From positions 372,001 through 436,000 of the forward strand of contig VFIW01000030.1 in the NCBI GenBank assembly GCA_006386115.1: a stretch of 64,000 bases of DNA, read 5' to 3'. Below, one piece after another: positions 1-9,944 of this stretch. This DNA is from Globisporangium splendens (taxonomy: Eukaryota; Oomycota; Peronosporomycetes; Pythiales; Pythiaceae). Each line of letters opens with the position of its first letter. The stretch's first letter is position 1. Both the position numbers and the translations under genes were made by a program. The notes beneath the pieces are model-generated. The model worked only from the letters and a program-made list of their open reading frames with translations. It did not search any database and was not told the DNA's origin.

Positions 1-2
1 TC

Positions 3-596
3 AAGGTCCGAATCAGCGCGTCGAGTGCATTGCGTGTCTCCGGGTCTCGCAGCGGGTATGGCGCGTTCTACAGGGCAGCATTGCGCGCCACGACCGATGC
101 GCTTGAAACGGCGTCGGATTTGAAGGACGTGACCGAGTTCAAGTACAAGGAGCAGCTGGAGACACAGTTGTCGTTCACGTTGGTCCACTTGATCCAGATC
201 GCCGCGGAGGAAGACGATCAGGTGATCTGGCAAGTACTCCGCGAGAAACCGCCGGGTTTTCTCTACGATTGGCTTTTCCACAACCTGCACCGTATGTGCT
301 CTGCCATTGAACAAGGAAGCGAGACCGCCAGTAGTGCGATCGGAAACTACGGTGGCATGGATGAGGCTCAGGGAGACGATGGCGGATCTGGAGGTGCTGG
401 TGGCGACATTCATGACGTGAATCCAATTAAGAAAGACGAGATCCTGTCGGCCGTACGAACGCTGCTGCGCATCTTGCAACGTGAAGACCCGCACAAGTTG
501 TATTCGTCGAGTTGCGTGTCGATTTTGTACGACGCCAAGCTGAGCTTGGAGCGAGATGTATTATATTCAAACGACGACATCGGGTTTGAATTTTGA
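3..596 (+). CDS. 3' end of an unidentified large helical protein (5' truncated by window edge)
   Basis: The frame is open from base 3 and ends at TGA 594-596, so only the last roughly 197 residues are visible and the start lies outside the window. The visible part is mostly amphipathic helix (for example the stretches around LETQLSFTLVHLIQIAAEED and VIWQVLREKPPGFLYDWLFH), then a Gly/Asp-rich linker and a final helical block (DEILSAVRTLLRILQRED). This suggests the C-terminus of a HEAT/ARM-like or nucleoporin-like scaffold, but I do not recognise the family. It converges on the Acinus gene, whose stop is 140 bases away. Reality of the CDS is fairly sure; identity is unknown. Confidence 0.7.
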   Translation, partial: KVRISASSALRVSGSRSGYGAFYRAALRATTDALETASDLKDVTEFKYKEQLETQLSFTLVHLIQIAAEEDDQVIWQVLREKPPGFLYDWLFHNLHRMCSAIEQGSETASSAIGNYGGMDEAQGDDGGSGGAGGDIHDVNPIKKDEILSAVRTLLRILQREDPHKLYSSSCVSILYDAKLSLERDVLYSNDDIGFEF

Positions 597-739
597 GACG
601 AGCACCTACTAGGTAGGTAGAAAGACGATAGCCACTAGCTAGCAATTGTGGTGGACGAACGCAAGTCTCACTTATCTTATTTTAATCGAATGGAGCCGTT
701 GCGCTGGACTTGGCACAGCTTTTGTCTGTCTCGACTTGT

Positions 740-2395
740 TTACTTGGGTCCATATCGCTGCACTCGTCGATAATTCGATCGCGAGTTCTTGTTGCGGTTC
801 TTCCTAGCTGGAGGTGCACTCGCTGATCCTTTTTCTCGTCTGGCAGCACCGTTGGCACCACCACTCTTCTGCTGCTCTTTCCGCTGTCGCACCTGTTCAT
901 CCGTTAGCGGCAAGTAGTACAAGACCGGTTTCGTCTCTGTTTTCAGAAAGAAGGCATCAATTGAGACCGGAGCACGTGTCGTCACTCTCTGCAACTCGCT
1001 GCTCGCTTTCCGCTTGAGATTCGGTCGTCGATCCCCGCCGCTGGCCGTGATCTCCATGGCTGTCGCCTCGGAGAATGCGGCACTGAGCGCTATCCCGCTT
1101 TCTGGAGGCCATTTCACTCCATCGAGACTCTCGCGCATCTTGATTGCCTAGATACATTGATACACGCAAAGTCTGAGCATGCCCAGCCATTTTTAATACC
1201 ACTTGTGTGCTGCTGTATGGCACGTACCACATCTTTGGTGGCGTACGTGACATAGCAATGCGTCTTGATCGCATCCATCCAGAAGCCGTTCTCAACAAAG
1301 TCTCCAGCTTGCTGCACCAAAGCCTACATCAGTAGTAGCCAAAGCAGAATTGTGCAGCATTAAGGATGACAAAGTCAAGCTTAGAGAACACGATCACGCG
1401 TACGACTCATGATACTTACTTTGACTGCATTGAGCGTAAATGGCCGTCGGAAGTTGTCGATCCGCAGCGTCTCGGTGGTAGCATCGCTGTTATGGAAAAC
1501 AACACATACAAATGCTCAATGATCAGCTCCATGTAGACAAGATACCACCAGATAAACAGCACATGTTAGACACCGTGCTGACTCGGAGGGTTCTTGCTTT
1601 GATGGGCTCACGTCATGTTGTGGACTCGAGCTTTGGTCTCCACGATCTTCCTCCGCATCCTTTCTGTTCAGGTCACGACCTGGTAGGTCTGACTGCGGAT
1701 GCTTTGATTGTGGACTGAATCTGGGGGAAGCATCGTCGCTATGGGTAGCAGTGCTAGCAACAGTAGAAATAGTACCTGCATCGTTTTTCACTGCGTTCGC
1801 CTCTGCGTGCTCGGCCACGTGCGGCGCATCGTCACCGGACGCTGCATCCTCCATAACGTCCTCGGTATGCTCCTGCTTGCGTAGTTTGCAACATCGGCGA
1901 CGATTAATTGGCCCGCCCAGAGAGATACACAACATTGATACTAGTACAAGGTTACGTGCATGTTCGTCCTTGTCACTATCGACTTCGTGGTTTCCAGCTG
2001 AATGAGCGCCGCTCAAGTGATCCTGCAAGCGCTGAAGCAGCACCGCCTTCCGTGTATGCAATTATGCCCATGACGTCAGTAAACCAATGCAATCGCCGCA
2101 GAGTGATAGTAGGCACATATAATACAATACCTTTACGCCCGCGGTGTCCAGCTTGTACTTCTTCAACTCGGCTTGCAGTTCCTTCACCTGCATGCATCCA
2201 AACAATCTCACAGTTGCGTTAGCAAATAAGTGCTCGCTATCACAATGGCGCTATGCATGGGATATATAAGTACAGCACCACACTCTTCGATATGGAGCGT
2301 TCGTCTTCCCCCAACGTTTGCATGACGATGGATACACAGCACAGTACCTTCATTTTCGCGAGTGCGCGCTCGTCGAACTCTGTCGTCGGCGGCAT
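740..2395 (-). CDS. ACIN1: Acinus homologue (SAP + RRM + RSB motif), multi-exon
   Basis: Acinus is a nuclear RNA-binding component of the ASAP complex (with SAP18 and RNPS1) that works with the exon-junction complex in splicing. The first exon (2348-2395) begins at ATG 2395; exon 2 (2131-2187) and the start of exon 3 (2046 down) join in phase to give the SAP fold VKELQAELKKYKLDTAGVK + AVLLQRLQDHL. A long acidic, Ser-rich linker follows. The RRM is split over exons: ETLRIDNFRRPFTL (near 1470), VENGFWMDAIKTHCYVTY (near 1290) and LDGVKWPPESG (near 1120), matching the human Acinus RRM. The C-terminus holds the RSB motif (VLYYLPLTDEQV) followed by a basic tail, as in animals. Exon limits between 1440 and 2030 are not fully resolved. 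Confidence 0.88.
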
Positions 2396-2654
2396 CGATT
2401 GCAGCGCGTGGGGCAACGAATTGACGGCTGCGAGGGCTTGGACAGTAGCGCAGTCGAACTAACTGGCGGAATGCGTCGTACCCACACAGGTCCACGAGAG
2501 AGATGGAGAGCGACGGAGAGCGGCGGTGCTGAGCTCACGTGGCTGCAAAATGGAGCAAAATGGGGCTGCTGCATGTGGGGTGTTCATTAGGAGTGTATGT
2601 CATCATATCAAATATCAAATAACAGCGAATGGTATTTGCACAATAATGCTCGAG

Positions 2655-4522
2655 TCAACATGCAATGCAGATGCCGCCTGATGGTACATCTGCACTCTGG
2701 CGACTGCGACGAAATGCTGGCGGGCGGTTGACGCATGATAGTTCACACGTCAGCAACATGTTGCGAGACGCGCTCGCATCGCGACTCACAGCCACACCAC
2801 GACAGCCATTGTGTGTGCAATGGAGTACACTGTGAACTTTCATGACGCGAGCTTCTCCGTCTCGGCAAAGCCTTTTGGAGTACTGATGCTTCAACTCTCC
2901 ATGGCATTCAGAGTGAAGTTTGCTTGTGCGATACCCATCCACGGCAATGACAGTGCAATAACGTTCCAGTTGATTTTCAAAACGCTTCACTGTACCAGCG
3001 GGAGATTTCTTGATGAAACCAACTTGATCTCAGTTGCTCCAGTCACCAAACCCAACCAGAGTTCGTCCGCTTGTTTCATCAATCAACTTCCGGCAAAGAA
3101 GCTGGAGTTTCTTCTGAGCGAAGACATGCCGCTTGAACTTCAGACCATGGAAATCTTTGCGGATATGAAGATCGAGCAAAGCATCGAAGCGAGGAAGGAG
3201 AAACTCAACGCATTGTTTCAATTTTTCCACACTTGCAATCGTTTTCGTTGGCAAGTTCCGGATAGCTTCGAGAATATCAGGGTGATTGTCTTGTCAACGC
3301 TTGATTTTTTTCAAACTCTCTGTGCAGCAGGCGTCTTCATAGAGCTCTCGAGTTGAGCACGGAACTTTTGTACCGCTCTCGTTACTTGCCACGAACAAAT
3401 CCTTCCTTCCAGGATCCAATCCACACACTTGAGAGTAGTCGCTCAAAACGATTCGTCAGCCGCAACAGTCTTCTTTGGTTTCCTCGTCACAATACTGACT
3501 GCTTTACCATCCGTTGACATCTCCCCCGCAAACTTGCGATTCAATGTCTCAAATTTGTCAATACGAAATAGCTGTCTCCATCAAGAATCAGCCTCTTCTC
3601 GCCATCGAGAATCACTTGGAGGAGTTTGCAATCCACCCTGTTTCAATAGTCCATGTAGGCAATTGTTGCACATCTTGAGATGACTGCACTCGAACCCTTG
3701 TTTGAATGGAATCAACTGAACAGATGCAACTGCTTCGCCTCCTTCGTATACTCGGCGACTGGATGCCGAGATTCAAAATGTGCCAGGATCTCGTACAGCA
3801 ACGGTATGAATAAATGAGGTTCACATTCAATCTCGGAATTTCTGGAAACTTGTCACGATGTTCGAGAATGAGTGTGTCAGACCCATCGTACTCTTTTGCG
3901 AGAATGTCTTGCATCACCAAGTATGCGTGCTTGCTCTCCAGTTCATATCGTTGCTGGAGATATCTCTTGAACCGTCGGAGAAAATTGAGCGAGATCGCGT
4001 TCGTAGCAGTAGTTGCCATTTGCTGACTCGCTTGCTGATGCCATCCAGATGATAGATGCGAACTGTTCGGTGGCTTGTAATCGGGAGGTATCCATGACTT
4101 GTACTTCATAACTGATTGCATGAACTGTTCGTTCTTGGTAGCGGCTGATTTTGATCGTTCTGCCACGCTCACAGCTGACAAACATCCATAGAAGAACGGA
4201 TGATCCAGTGTCGGAATCGGAAAGCCTTCCTCACAAACTCGAGCGATGTGAATATTCGCGAGGATATAAGCTTCTGCGATGGTCTTGTTCACTTTCTTGA
4301 GAACTGTTGTCCATGGAAATGCCTTGGCCTCCTCAGTGCAGAAAGTGTTGAGCGTCGTTTTGCCAACACTGAATTCTGTTCTCTTGTTGCGTTCACGCCT
4401 CGCTGCTGCATCGGATCGAACGCGCTTGGCATGTCGCTGAGTGGAGGACGCTTAAAACCGGTGTTTACAATTATGTCCTTGAAACACTCTTCGTCAGCTT
4501 CTGGAACCACTTCGTCCTCCAT
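2655..4522 (-). pseudogene. Decayed Fanzor (eukaryotic TnpB/OrfB-like RNA-guided nuclease)
   Basis: Several minus-strand reading frames in order resemble one Fanzor protein. The N-terminal part (ATG 4522, MEDEVVPEADEE) shifts frame near 4290 into VNKTIAEAYILANIHIARV, then shifts again near 3810 (LLYEILAHFESRHPVAEYT). The C-terminal half carries RuvC-I GLDPGRKDLFVASN (near 3410), LPTKTIASVEKL, TLVGFGDWSN (near 3035), the zinc-ribbon pieces YRTSKLHSECHGEL and HSVLHCTHNGC, and RuvC-III SRDASASRNML. In this half only two in-frame TGA codons (near 3298 and at 3030) interrupt about 250 residues. Fanzors are RNA-guided nucleases carried by transposons. I could not define terminal repeats or a guide RNA. 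Family assignment rests on remembered motif patterns and is fairly strong; the gene is clearly broken. Confidence 0.8.
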
Positions 4523-4798
4523 CGCGCATGCTCGAAAACGAGGAGAAAAGATGTGGGCCAATGCTGTGTAAAGGTGAGATCTATATGTGTTGGAATATCG
4601 GTACTTCAGCGATGTCCGTGAAGAATCGTGGTAGCATGCCGGTTGAAGCAGCTGGTATATGCACGTGTATGAGCAGCGAGCGGCCACTGACAGCCACTGA
4701 AAGCGCCCTGACCCGCCACAAAACGCCAACGTATCTTCTGAAGTTTTTAGGTTAAATAGGATTTCCCAAATGCATCGACACACACACGTCACAGATTT

Positions 4799-6376
4799 TC
4801 AAGGGCAGAACTTTGCACGCATGCGATCGCAGAATGGACGCAGTGGAGCGCATCCGGACCCCACGTCCTGCAGCATCTTCAGTACAGACGCCTGGGACTG
4901 GCTCGCATTGCCACTGTCGCTGTCAACGGCAGCTGTAGCTTCGTCTCGTCCTGGGGAGTCGAGGTCGTGCAAAAGCCCGAGAATGTCCTCGCAGCGCTCC
5001 AGAATACTCGCTTTCTCGTCAGGATCCGGCGTTTGATCGGCACTTGCGCTGTCAAACACTTCACAGAAAGCAACCGCGCGCATCACGCCGACAAAGATTT
5101 CTTCCGAGTGACTCGGGATCCGCGGCCAGGCACACAGGATCGTGACACGCAGAGTTTCAAGTGTCTCCAGGAGCAACGGCACGTTGATGCTCTCGAACGT
5201 CGCGATGATTACTTTGAGCAGTGGCTGCAAGTACCGGATGAGATGGATGCTGTTGGGCGCTCCCATGCGCATGATCATTGGACGCAAGCGACGCAGGAAC
5301 ACGATGCGAATCGTGACGTCGCTGCAGAGGCTCGTATCGTTCAACAGCCGCGGGAAAAACTTGTCGTAGTGAGCAAACTCGCTTGGAGGAGAGAGTTTAT
5401 CCAATGTTGTCGACAGGCACTCGAGCAGGACGTCGATGGTCTCTTGTTTCCGCGACGCGATGGCAACACGCAGCACTTCGAGAAGCACATCGGAGTACCA
5501 CCGCAGCTCGGTCGACGTCACATTGTGCACCACGTGATGCAACATGCGCGCGCCTACAAGTTGCGTCGCATCGTGAAGGTCATCAATCAACGGGAACACC
5601 AGCGCCAAGAGTCGGCCGAGCACGTCTCCACCGAGATGCGGGAATGGGACTTGCACGGTGATCCATAGCAGCACGTGCTTTGGGATCGAGTGTTGGTCGA
5701 CCCAGGCTTCTTTCGACGTGCCCTGTGAGGAAAGCGCGACGAGCTGCTCAATATACCGCGCGAAAAGCTCGGATCTCGATTTGGTCGCGGTGATGGCTTC
5801 GCAAGCTGTGAGGATTCGGTCGGCTTCCGTGAATGACCGCATCGCATCGGCCGCAGGTATGTGGCTGCACACGATGTAAGAGCACGCATTCACAACAAAC
5901 GGAACCCACCGCAGCAGCTCCTTTGGCTCATAGACTTCGTCGTGACGTTGGGCTTCGGATGGTTCTTGTTTTTCAAGTTGCTCGCGATCGGTGAATGCGC
6001 CGAGGAACCCCACCATGGGCACCAGATAGCCGTCTAAACGAAGGAAAATCGCCACATCTTCCGGCTGGTCCGCTGTAACAGACGCAGTGTACGCGGTGAG
6101 TATCCGACAGAGCTCCTTGACGACCGCGACGACTGCTTTGTGCTGCGCAAAGAACGCAGTCGCGTCCGTCGTGAGCACCAACTGCGTAAGCTCCTGCAGA
6201 GACTCGAGCGCGGACTGCGGGTGCGTGACAGCGCGTGCGTCGCTCGACAGAAGCTCATCGCGAAGCTCATCGCACCCGACGGCAGTGAATCGCAGCAGCG
6301 CGTGCTCCAAGGGAGTAGCGCTGCCGTCGGGAGACACGGGGCTGATGGCGTCGTCGCCGACCATGTTGCCAATCAA
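4799..6376 (-). CDS. TTI2: TTI2-like HEAT protein (TELO2-interacting protein 2)
   Basis: Single-exon frame of 525 residues; the start is M1 at 6376 or M5 at 6364. TTI2 is a subunit of the TTT complex (TELO2-TTI1-TTI2), an Hsp90 cochaperone that stabilises PIKK kinases such as TOR, ATM and ATR. The protein is all-helical, and the middle region reads LVFPLIDDLHDATQLVGARM followed by LHHVVHNVTSTELRWYSDVL. This resembles the Tti2-family block in which a hydrophobic 'GxRxLHHLV' stretch is followed by 'ELRWY/H'. Length fits the family (about 450-550). The C-terminal 70 residues are polar and poorly conserved in character. No introns are needed. Another HEAT protein cannot be excluded. The gene lies directly downstream of the Fanzor relic, on the same strand. 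Confidence 0.6.
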   Translation of the reverse strand: MIGNMVGDDAISPVSPDGSATPLEHALLRFTAVGCDELRDELLSSDARAVTHPQSALESLQELTQLVLTTDATAFFAQHKAVVAVVKELCRILTAYTASVTADQPEDVAIFLRLDGYLVPMVGFLGAFTDREQLEKQEPSEAQRHDEVYEPKELLRWVPFVVNACSYIVCSHIPAADAMRSFTEADRILTACEAITATKSRSELFARYIEQLVALSSQGTSKEAWVDQHSIPKHVLLWITVQVPFPHLGGDVLGRLLALVFPLIDDLHDATQLVGARMLHHVVHNVTSTELRWYSDVLLEVLRVAIASRKQETIDVLLECLSTTLDKLSPPSEFAHYDKFFPRLLNDTSLCSDVTIRIVFLRRLRPMIMRMGAPNSIHLIRYLQPLLKVIIATFESINVPLLLETLETLRVTILCAWPRIPSHSEEIFVGVMRAVAFCEVFDSASADQTPDPDEKASILERCEDILGLLHDLDSPGRDEATAAVDSDSGNASQSQASVLKMLQDVGSGCAPLRPFCDRMRAKFCP

Positions 6377-7360
6377 TCTTCTAACAGTGCAAAAGCTGAC
6401 AGTGAGTTTACACTCGTGTGGACCACTCTAGATATTTTTGTAGCAACTCTCTCTATTGGATAAAATAGCGTCTCAGGATGCTCACAATTGGCTAATAAAG
6501 AATCATTCAGGCGACAAACTGTTTGTTTGAACCGATACAACTCTCTGTTGCATCAGTTTAAACGAGCTTCCTTTCGCGATCTACGAGAAAGGAGCAGCTC
6601 ATGCCTCTCGTCCGTGGCCATGCAGCCGGAGACGGCCAAAGCGAAATCCACGCGCGGCGTCAACCACCGCGTGAGCGTGGTCCGTCCTCCCACTCCTCTC
6701 CCGCGCTCACTTTGCGGTAATGTCATGGTGCACGACGCGTCTGTTGTGCGGCGACGACAGCACCACCACAGCGTGTTAGTCACGACGCGCGTCCTACAGA
6801 GCTGGGACGACAACCTCAGCGTTACAGCGTGGAGGCATCCAGATTTGCAGCAAGGCAAAGCCATCACAGTGTCTCGATCTATGCGCGCAGCACGAATCCA
6901 GATCCTGACAACCAGGAGTCGGAAATCGTGACGATCACAAGCGTGAAGCTCAAGACTCCTCGATGAAACCATGTACTGCATTGTCACAGCTGCACCAACC
7001 AGCCCAAGGACATGAAGACGCACACGACGATGTACCAAAGCACGAGTTGCATGTACACGATCTACACGCGAGACAGTCCGAACACGAGATCGATATGAAG
7101 TATGGTGGACAACTCGAGGTCATGGAGGATGAGGAGCAGATGACTCACCCGTGCCGATTGCTGACGACCTCGAACGACCAAGCGCAAAGAACTGACCAAG
7201 TGCCGCTATAATAGCGCTACTGCTCCCATCGAGGCGAAATAGCTGTGGCCATCAGGAAAAAAAGCTCTACGTTGTACAACACGGCAAAACTCAAATGATA
7301 ATAGAACTGTGATTTGATTGAAACAATATGTGAACGACGTACTCGTCGACACACATGCAA
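6377..7360. other. Weakly coding intergenic stretch with two competing small-gene models
   Basis: No recognised gene. On the plus strand, ATG 6620 (MQPETAKAKSTRG) can be spliced at a GTAATG donor (about 6717) and CCTACAG acceptor (about 6801) into a frame reading ELGRQPQRYSVEASRFAARQ, which ends at about 6966. On the minus strand, a well-formed GTGAGT...TAG intron (about 7150 to 7065) would lead into IVYMQLVLWYIVVCVFMSLG, a short hydrophobic tail ending in a stop. Either could be a small real gene; neither is convincing. Note that His/Asp codons on one strand read as Val on the other, which can mimic a membrane segment. Confidence 0.2.
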
Positions 7361-7843
7361 TTACACGATTGCAACTACGGCATTGGCCATACCGACGATG
7401 GTCGACAGGACACCGACGAACCAGAGCATCGATCGCTGGGGTTGGATCGACTTGGCGTACGCAAAAGTGTGTGCAACGCGAGCGAAGGTGTACGCGATCA
7501 TGGCGACCGAGTGCACTTGGTCGTTGCTCTCGGCCAAGACGCCTCCAGCAAACACGAACAGCGCCAATGGGATCGACTCGAGATCATTGGACACGATACG
7601 GCGCCAGCGGAGCTCCACGTGCCGCGCGAGCACGAGTTGATCGCTCGGTGGTGCGTCTGTTGCATTCGTGCCGTAGTTTTGCTTCACCCCGGGGAATCTC
7701 TTGGCCATGTGCAGCTTGTTGTCTTCAGGAGGACGACCCCCGGTGCAGAAGGTCTTGCGGCTCTGGATGGCAAGCGTGACCAGCAACTTGAAATAGAGCA
7801 CAGCGGTGCAGACGACAAACACCTTGACATTGGTTCCAGCCAT
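7361..7843 (-). CDS. MAPEG-family membrane protein (microsomal glutathione S-transferase-like)
   Basis: Single exon, ATG 7843, 160 residues, the usual MAPEG length of about 150. MAPEG proteins are four-helix membrane enzymes acting in glutathione-dependent detoxification or eicosanoid chemistry in the ER. Visible features are a first hydrophobic helix (KVFVVCTAVLYFKLLVTLAI), then a charged loop and the family hallmark RWRRIVSNDLESIPLALFVF, which parallels 'ERxRRAHLNDLENI' of MGST1. Next comes ARVAHTFAYAKSIQPQRSML, matching 'ARIYHTIAYLxxLPQPNR', and a last helix VGVLSTIVGMANAVVAIV. An in-frame M 44 codons upstream lacks family similarity, so the downstream start was chosen. It is divergent from the gene starting at 8364; about 520 bases of shared upstream DNA separate them. 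Confidence 0.85.
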   Translation of the reverse strand: MAGTNVKVFVVCTAVLYFKLLVTLAIQSRKTFCTGGRPPEDNKLHMAKRFPGVKQNYGTNATDAPPSDQLVLARHVELRWRRIVSNDLESIPLALFVFAGGVLAESNDQVHSVAMIAYTFARVAHTFAYAKSIQPQRSMLWFVGVLSTIVGMANAVVAIV

Positions 7844-8324
7844 CTTGAAGAGTTTCTGGATCGAAAGGAGCTTTTGTCGATGCTGTGGGGTTCGTGGATT
7901 TTTTGCAACTGAGAGCCACGCCACAAGCCTGCAAGTGGCGCTCGAGTTGGTGTATGCTGTAAGAGCGCCTTGCATCTCTGTCTTCTACGCGTGCTGTCGA
8001 TCGAAGGCGGTGGGATGCGTGTGCGCGGATGGTATCGCGTAGAACATGGAGCCATCGCCTTCGCGGATCTCTTCACCAGCATTGACATGCATGCATTCCC
8101 ATGGATGCGCATTCATTCCATACAACCATCACTCTGTGACGCACAATAAAGTCACAGAGTCATTACAGTAGTAATGATCACACCAAGAGTCCTTTATTCA
8201 GAGTGCCGACTGTATATGCGAAGAAGAAGAAAGCTTCCTCTTCATACTCGATACTCAACTGATTGATCATCTTAAACGGGTCTGATGTGGTCCACCGCGT
8301 CTGAGGGGTTCAGTGTGACCATCC

Positions 8325-8334
8325 GCTCATTCCC
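8325..8334 (+). promoter_or_regulatory. Oomycete initiator-like motif
   Basis: GCTCATTCCC lies 30 bases upstream of ATG 8364. It matches the 5' part of the oomycete core-promoter initiator (GCTCATTYY...). The short leader fits a transcription start here. Confidence 0.4.
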
Positions 8335-8363
8335 AAGAGTTCCACACAAGCAACTAAGTCATC

Positions 8364-9944
8364 ATGGCCTCTTCGACGTCGTCGGCGGCCGTGGCTGCGC
8401 TCGTGCAAAAGGCCTCGCAGCAGTACGTCGAGTGCCGCCGCAAGGTGACCGCCAAGGTGGACGAGGTGAAGGCGCTGGATGAGGAGATCAACGCGCTCTT
8501 CCAGCAGATCACGGCGCTCGGCGAGGCTGCTGAATCCAAGACCGCCAAGAGCGTCGGCCGCCTCGAGGTGTCGATCGACGGAGTCGAGGGCGAGACCCCC
8601 GTCGAGAACGCCGTCATCACGGTTGCGCTCGACCCCGAGTACGAGGAGGACGAGTTTGAGATCGTCGAGGTGCAGCACGTCGTCGAGAAGCACAACGTGA
8701 CCGTCACGCGCGTCAACGAGGAGACGGGTGAAGAGGAGATCGTCGCGGAAAAGGTGATCACGAAGGAGGACGGCGTCGAGACCGGCGTGGAGATCCTCAA
8801 GGCTGACGAGGACGACGAGTCCGACAAGGAGAGCAGCGACGACGGCGAGACCGAGCACGAGCACCCGCGCGCCGGCAAGAAGAAGACCACGACCAAGATC
8901 ACGCGCACGATCCTCACCAAGAAGATCAAGAAGAAGATCGAGAAGGAGCCCGTCGTGCGCTCGGTCGAATGGACTCCAGAAGCCGCTGAGACCGCGTTTC
9001 CAGCGACCTTTGTGTTTGACCCCGTGCAATCGCGCGAAGCCGTCGTGACTATCACGGTTGCGGCTGCTGCGAAGGACGGTGAGGAGCCAGACGCCGAACC
9101 AGTGAAGGAGATTGAGTTCCCCGTATCGTCGTTGTTTCAGGGAAAGGACCTCGACCAGTGGTACACGATCAAGGATGACGTGGCTGCGGAAAAAGAAAAA
9201 GTAGCCGAACCGGAAGCTGCTGCTGCCGACGAAGAAACGTCGATCACCGAGATTGTGGAAGAGCAAGCTGCTGCTGTCGCGGCTGGCGAAGAATCTACCG
9301 TGGAAGCTGTCGAGGCTGTCGCCGAAGTCGTGGAAGCTGCCGTGGCTGAAGCGGTTGAAGAAGCCGTTGAATCGGTCGAAGAAGCGGTCGAAGCTGTCGA
9401 AAGCGCTGTTGAAGAAGCCGTTGAAGCCGCTGAAAAGGCGGTGGAGGCTGTTGCAGAAGCTGTCGAAGCTGCAGTTGAGACTGCCACCGAAGAAACCACC
9501 GCGGAGGCAGGTGCCGCTGTCGAAGAAGAGAAGGAAGTCGCAGCGCCTGCGGTCACGCGCTTCCACGTGAAGGCGACCTTCGTGTTGTCCCAGATCGAAG
9601 CGCTTAGCATTGAAGCAGTGAACCTTTCGAAGAAGAAGCAGGAGGCCGAAGCCGTTCTTGCGATCCTCGAGCGTGAGGCCGCGAGCCTTCGCACCAAGTA
9701 CGAGCGCCTGAACGCCAGCCAGCGCTCGCTCGGTGCTGCCGGCGTGTCGAAGCCAAAGTCCAACCTTCTGTTGGGCCGCAACTTCGCGGGCCAGGCTGCG
9801 GTGCAGAAGTCGAGCTACCAGAAGCTCAAGGACTCGGTCTCGGCCGTGCTCACGCCGCAGCGCCAGGGTGTGCTGACCAGTGTCGTGTTGTTCTTTGGTA
9901 GTGCAGCGCTCTTCCACTTCCAGGGCGAGAACTTGCTCGCATAA
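8364..9944 (+). CDS. Acidic Ala/Glu/Val-repeat protein with C-terminal membrane anchor
   Basis: Intronless, 526 residues, strongly GC3-biased codons as in highly expressed genes. I do not recognise a named family. Residues 1-60 are predicted coiled coil (YVECRRKVTAKVDEVKALDE). About 65-130 look beta-rich (VEVQHVVEKHNVTVTRVNEE) and are followed by a Lys-rich stretch (KKKTTTKITRTILTKKIKKK). A second beta-rich block (about 195-265) precedes an amphipathic Ala/Glu/Val repeat (about 311-378: EAVEAVAEVVEAAVAEAVEE and onward). A second coiled coil follows, and the last 25 residues form one hydrophobic segment (VLTSVVLFFGSAALFHF), suggesting a tail-anchored membrane protein. The heptad-like repeat and coiled coils suggest a structural or lipid-droplet/organelle surface role, but this is inference. 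Confidence 0.85.
   Translation: MASSTSSAAVAALVQKASQQYVECRRKVTAKVDEVKALDEEINALFQQITALGEAAESKTAKSVGRLEVSIDGVEGETPVENAVITVALDPEYEEDEFEIVEVQHVVEKHNVTVTRVNEETGEEEIVAEKVITKEDGVETGVEILKADEDDESDKESSDDGETEHEHPRAGKKKTTTKITRTILTKKIKKKIEKEPVVRSVEWTPEAAETAFPATFVFDPVQSREAVVTITVAAAAKDGEEPDAEPVKEIEFPVSSLFQGKDLDQWYTIKDDVAAEKEKVAEPEAAAADEETSITEIVEEQAAAVAAGEESTVEAVEAVAEVVEAAVAEAVEEAVESVEEAVEAVESAVEEAVEAAEKAVEAVAEAVEAAVETATEETTAEAGAAVEEEKEVAAPAVTRFHVKATFVLSQIEALSIEAVNLSKKKQEAEAVLAILEREAASLRTKYERLNASQRSLGAAGVSKPKSNLLLGRNFAGQAAVQKSSYQKLKDSVSAVLTPQRQGVLTSVVLFFGSAALFHFQGENLLA
9298..9500 (+). repeat. Degenerate in-frame repeat encoding (E/A)AVE(A/E) helices
   Basis: A run of GAAGCTGTCGAA/GAAGCCGTTGAA-type units encodes an amphipathic alpha-helical repeat in the gene at 8364-9944. 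Glu and Ala/Val alternate with a 3-4 periodicity. Units vary at the third codon base, so the repeat is old or selected at the protein level. Confidence 0.7.

Noticed and set aside
7004..7172. Cys-rich minus-strand frame (about 57 codons) as a secreted effector
   Set aside because: Starts inside a likely splice donor region, has no clear signal peptide, and mirrors His/Ala-rich codons on the other strand.
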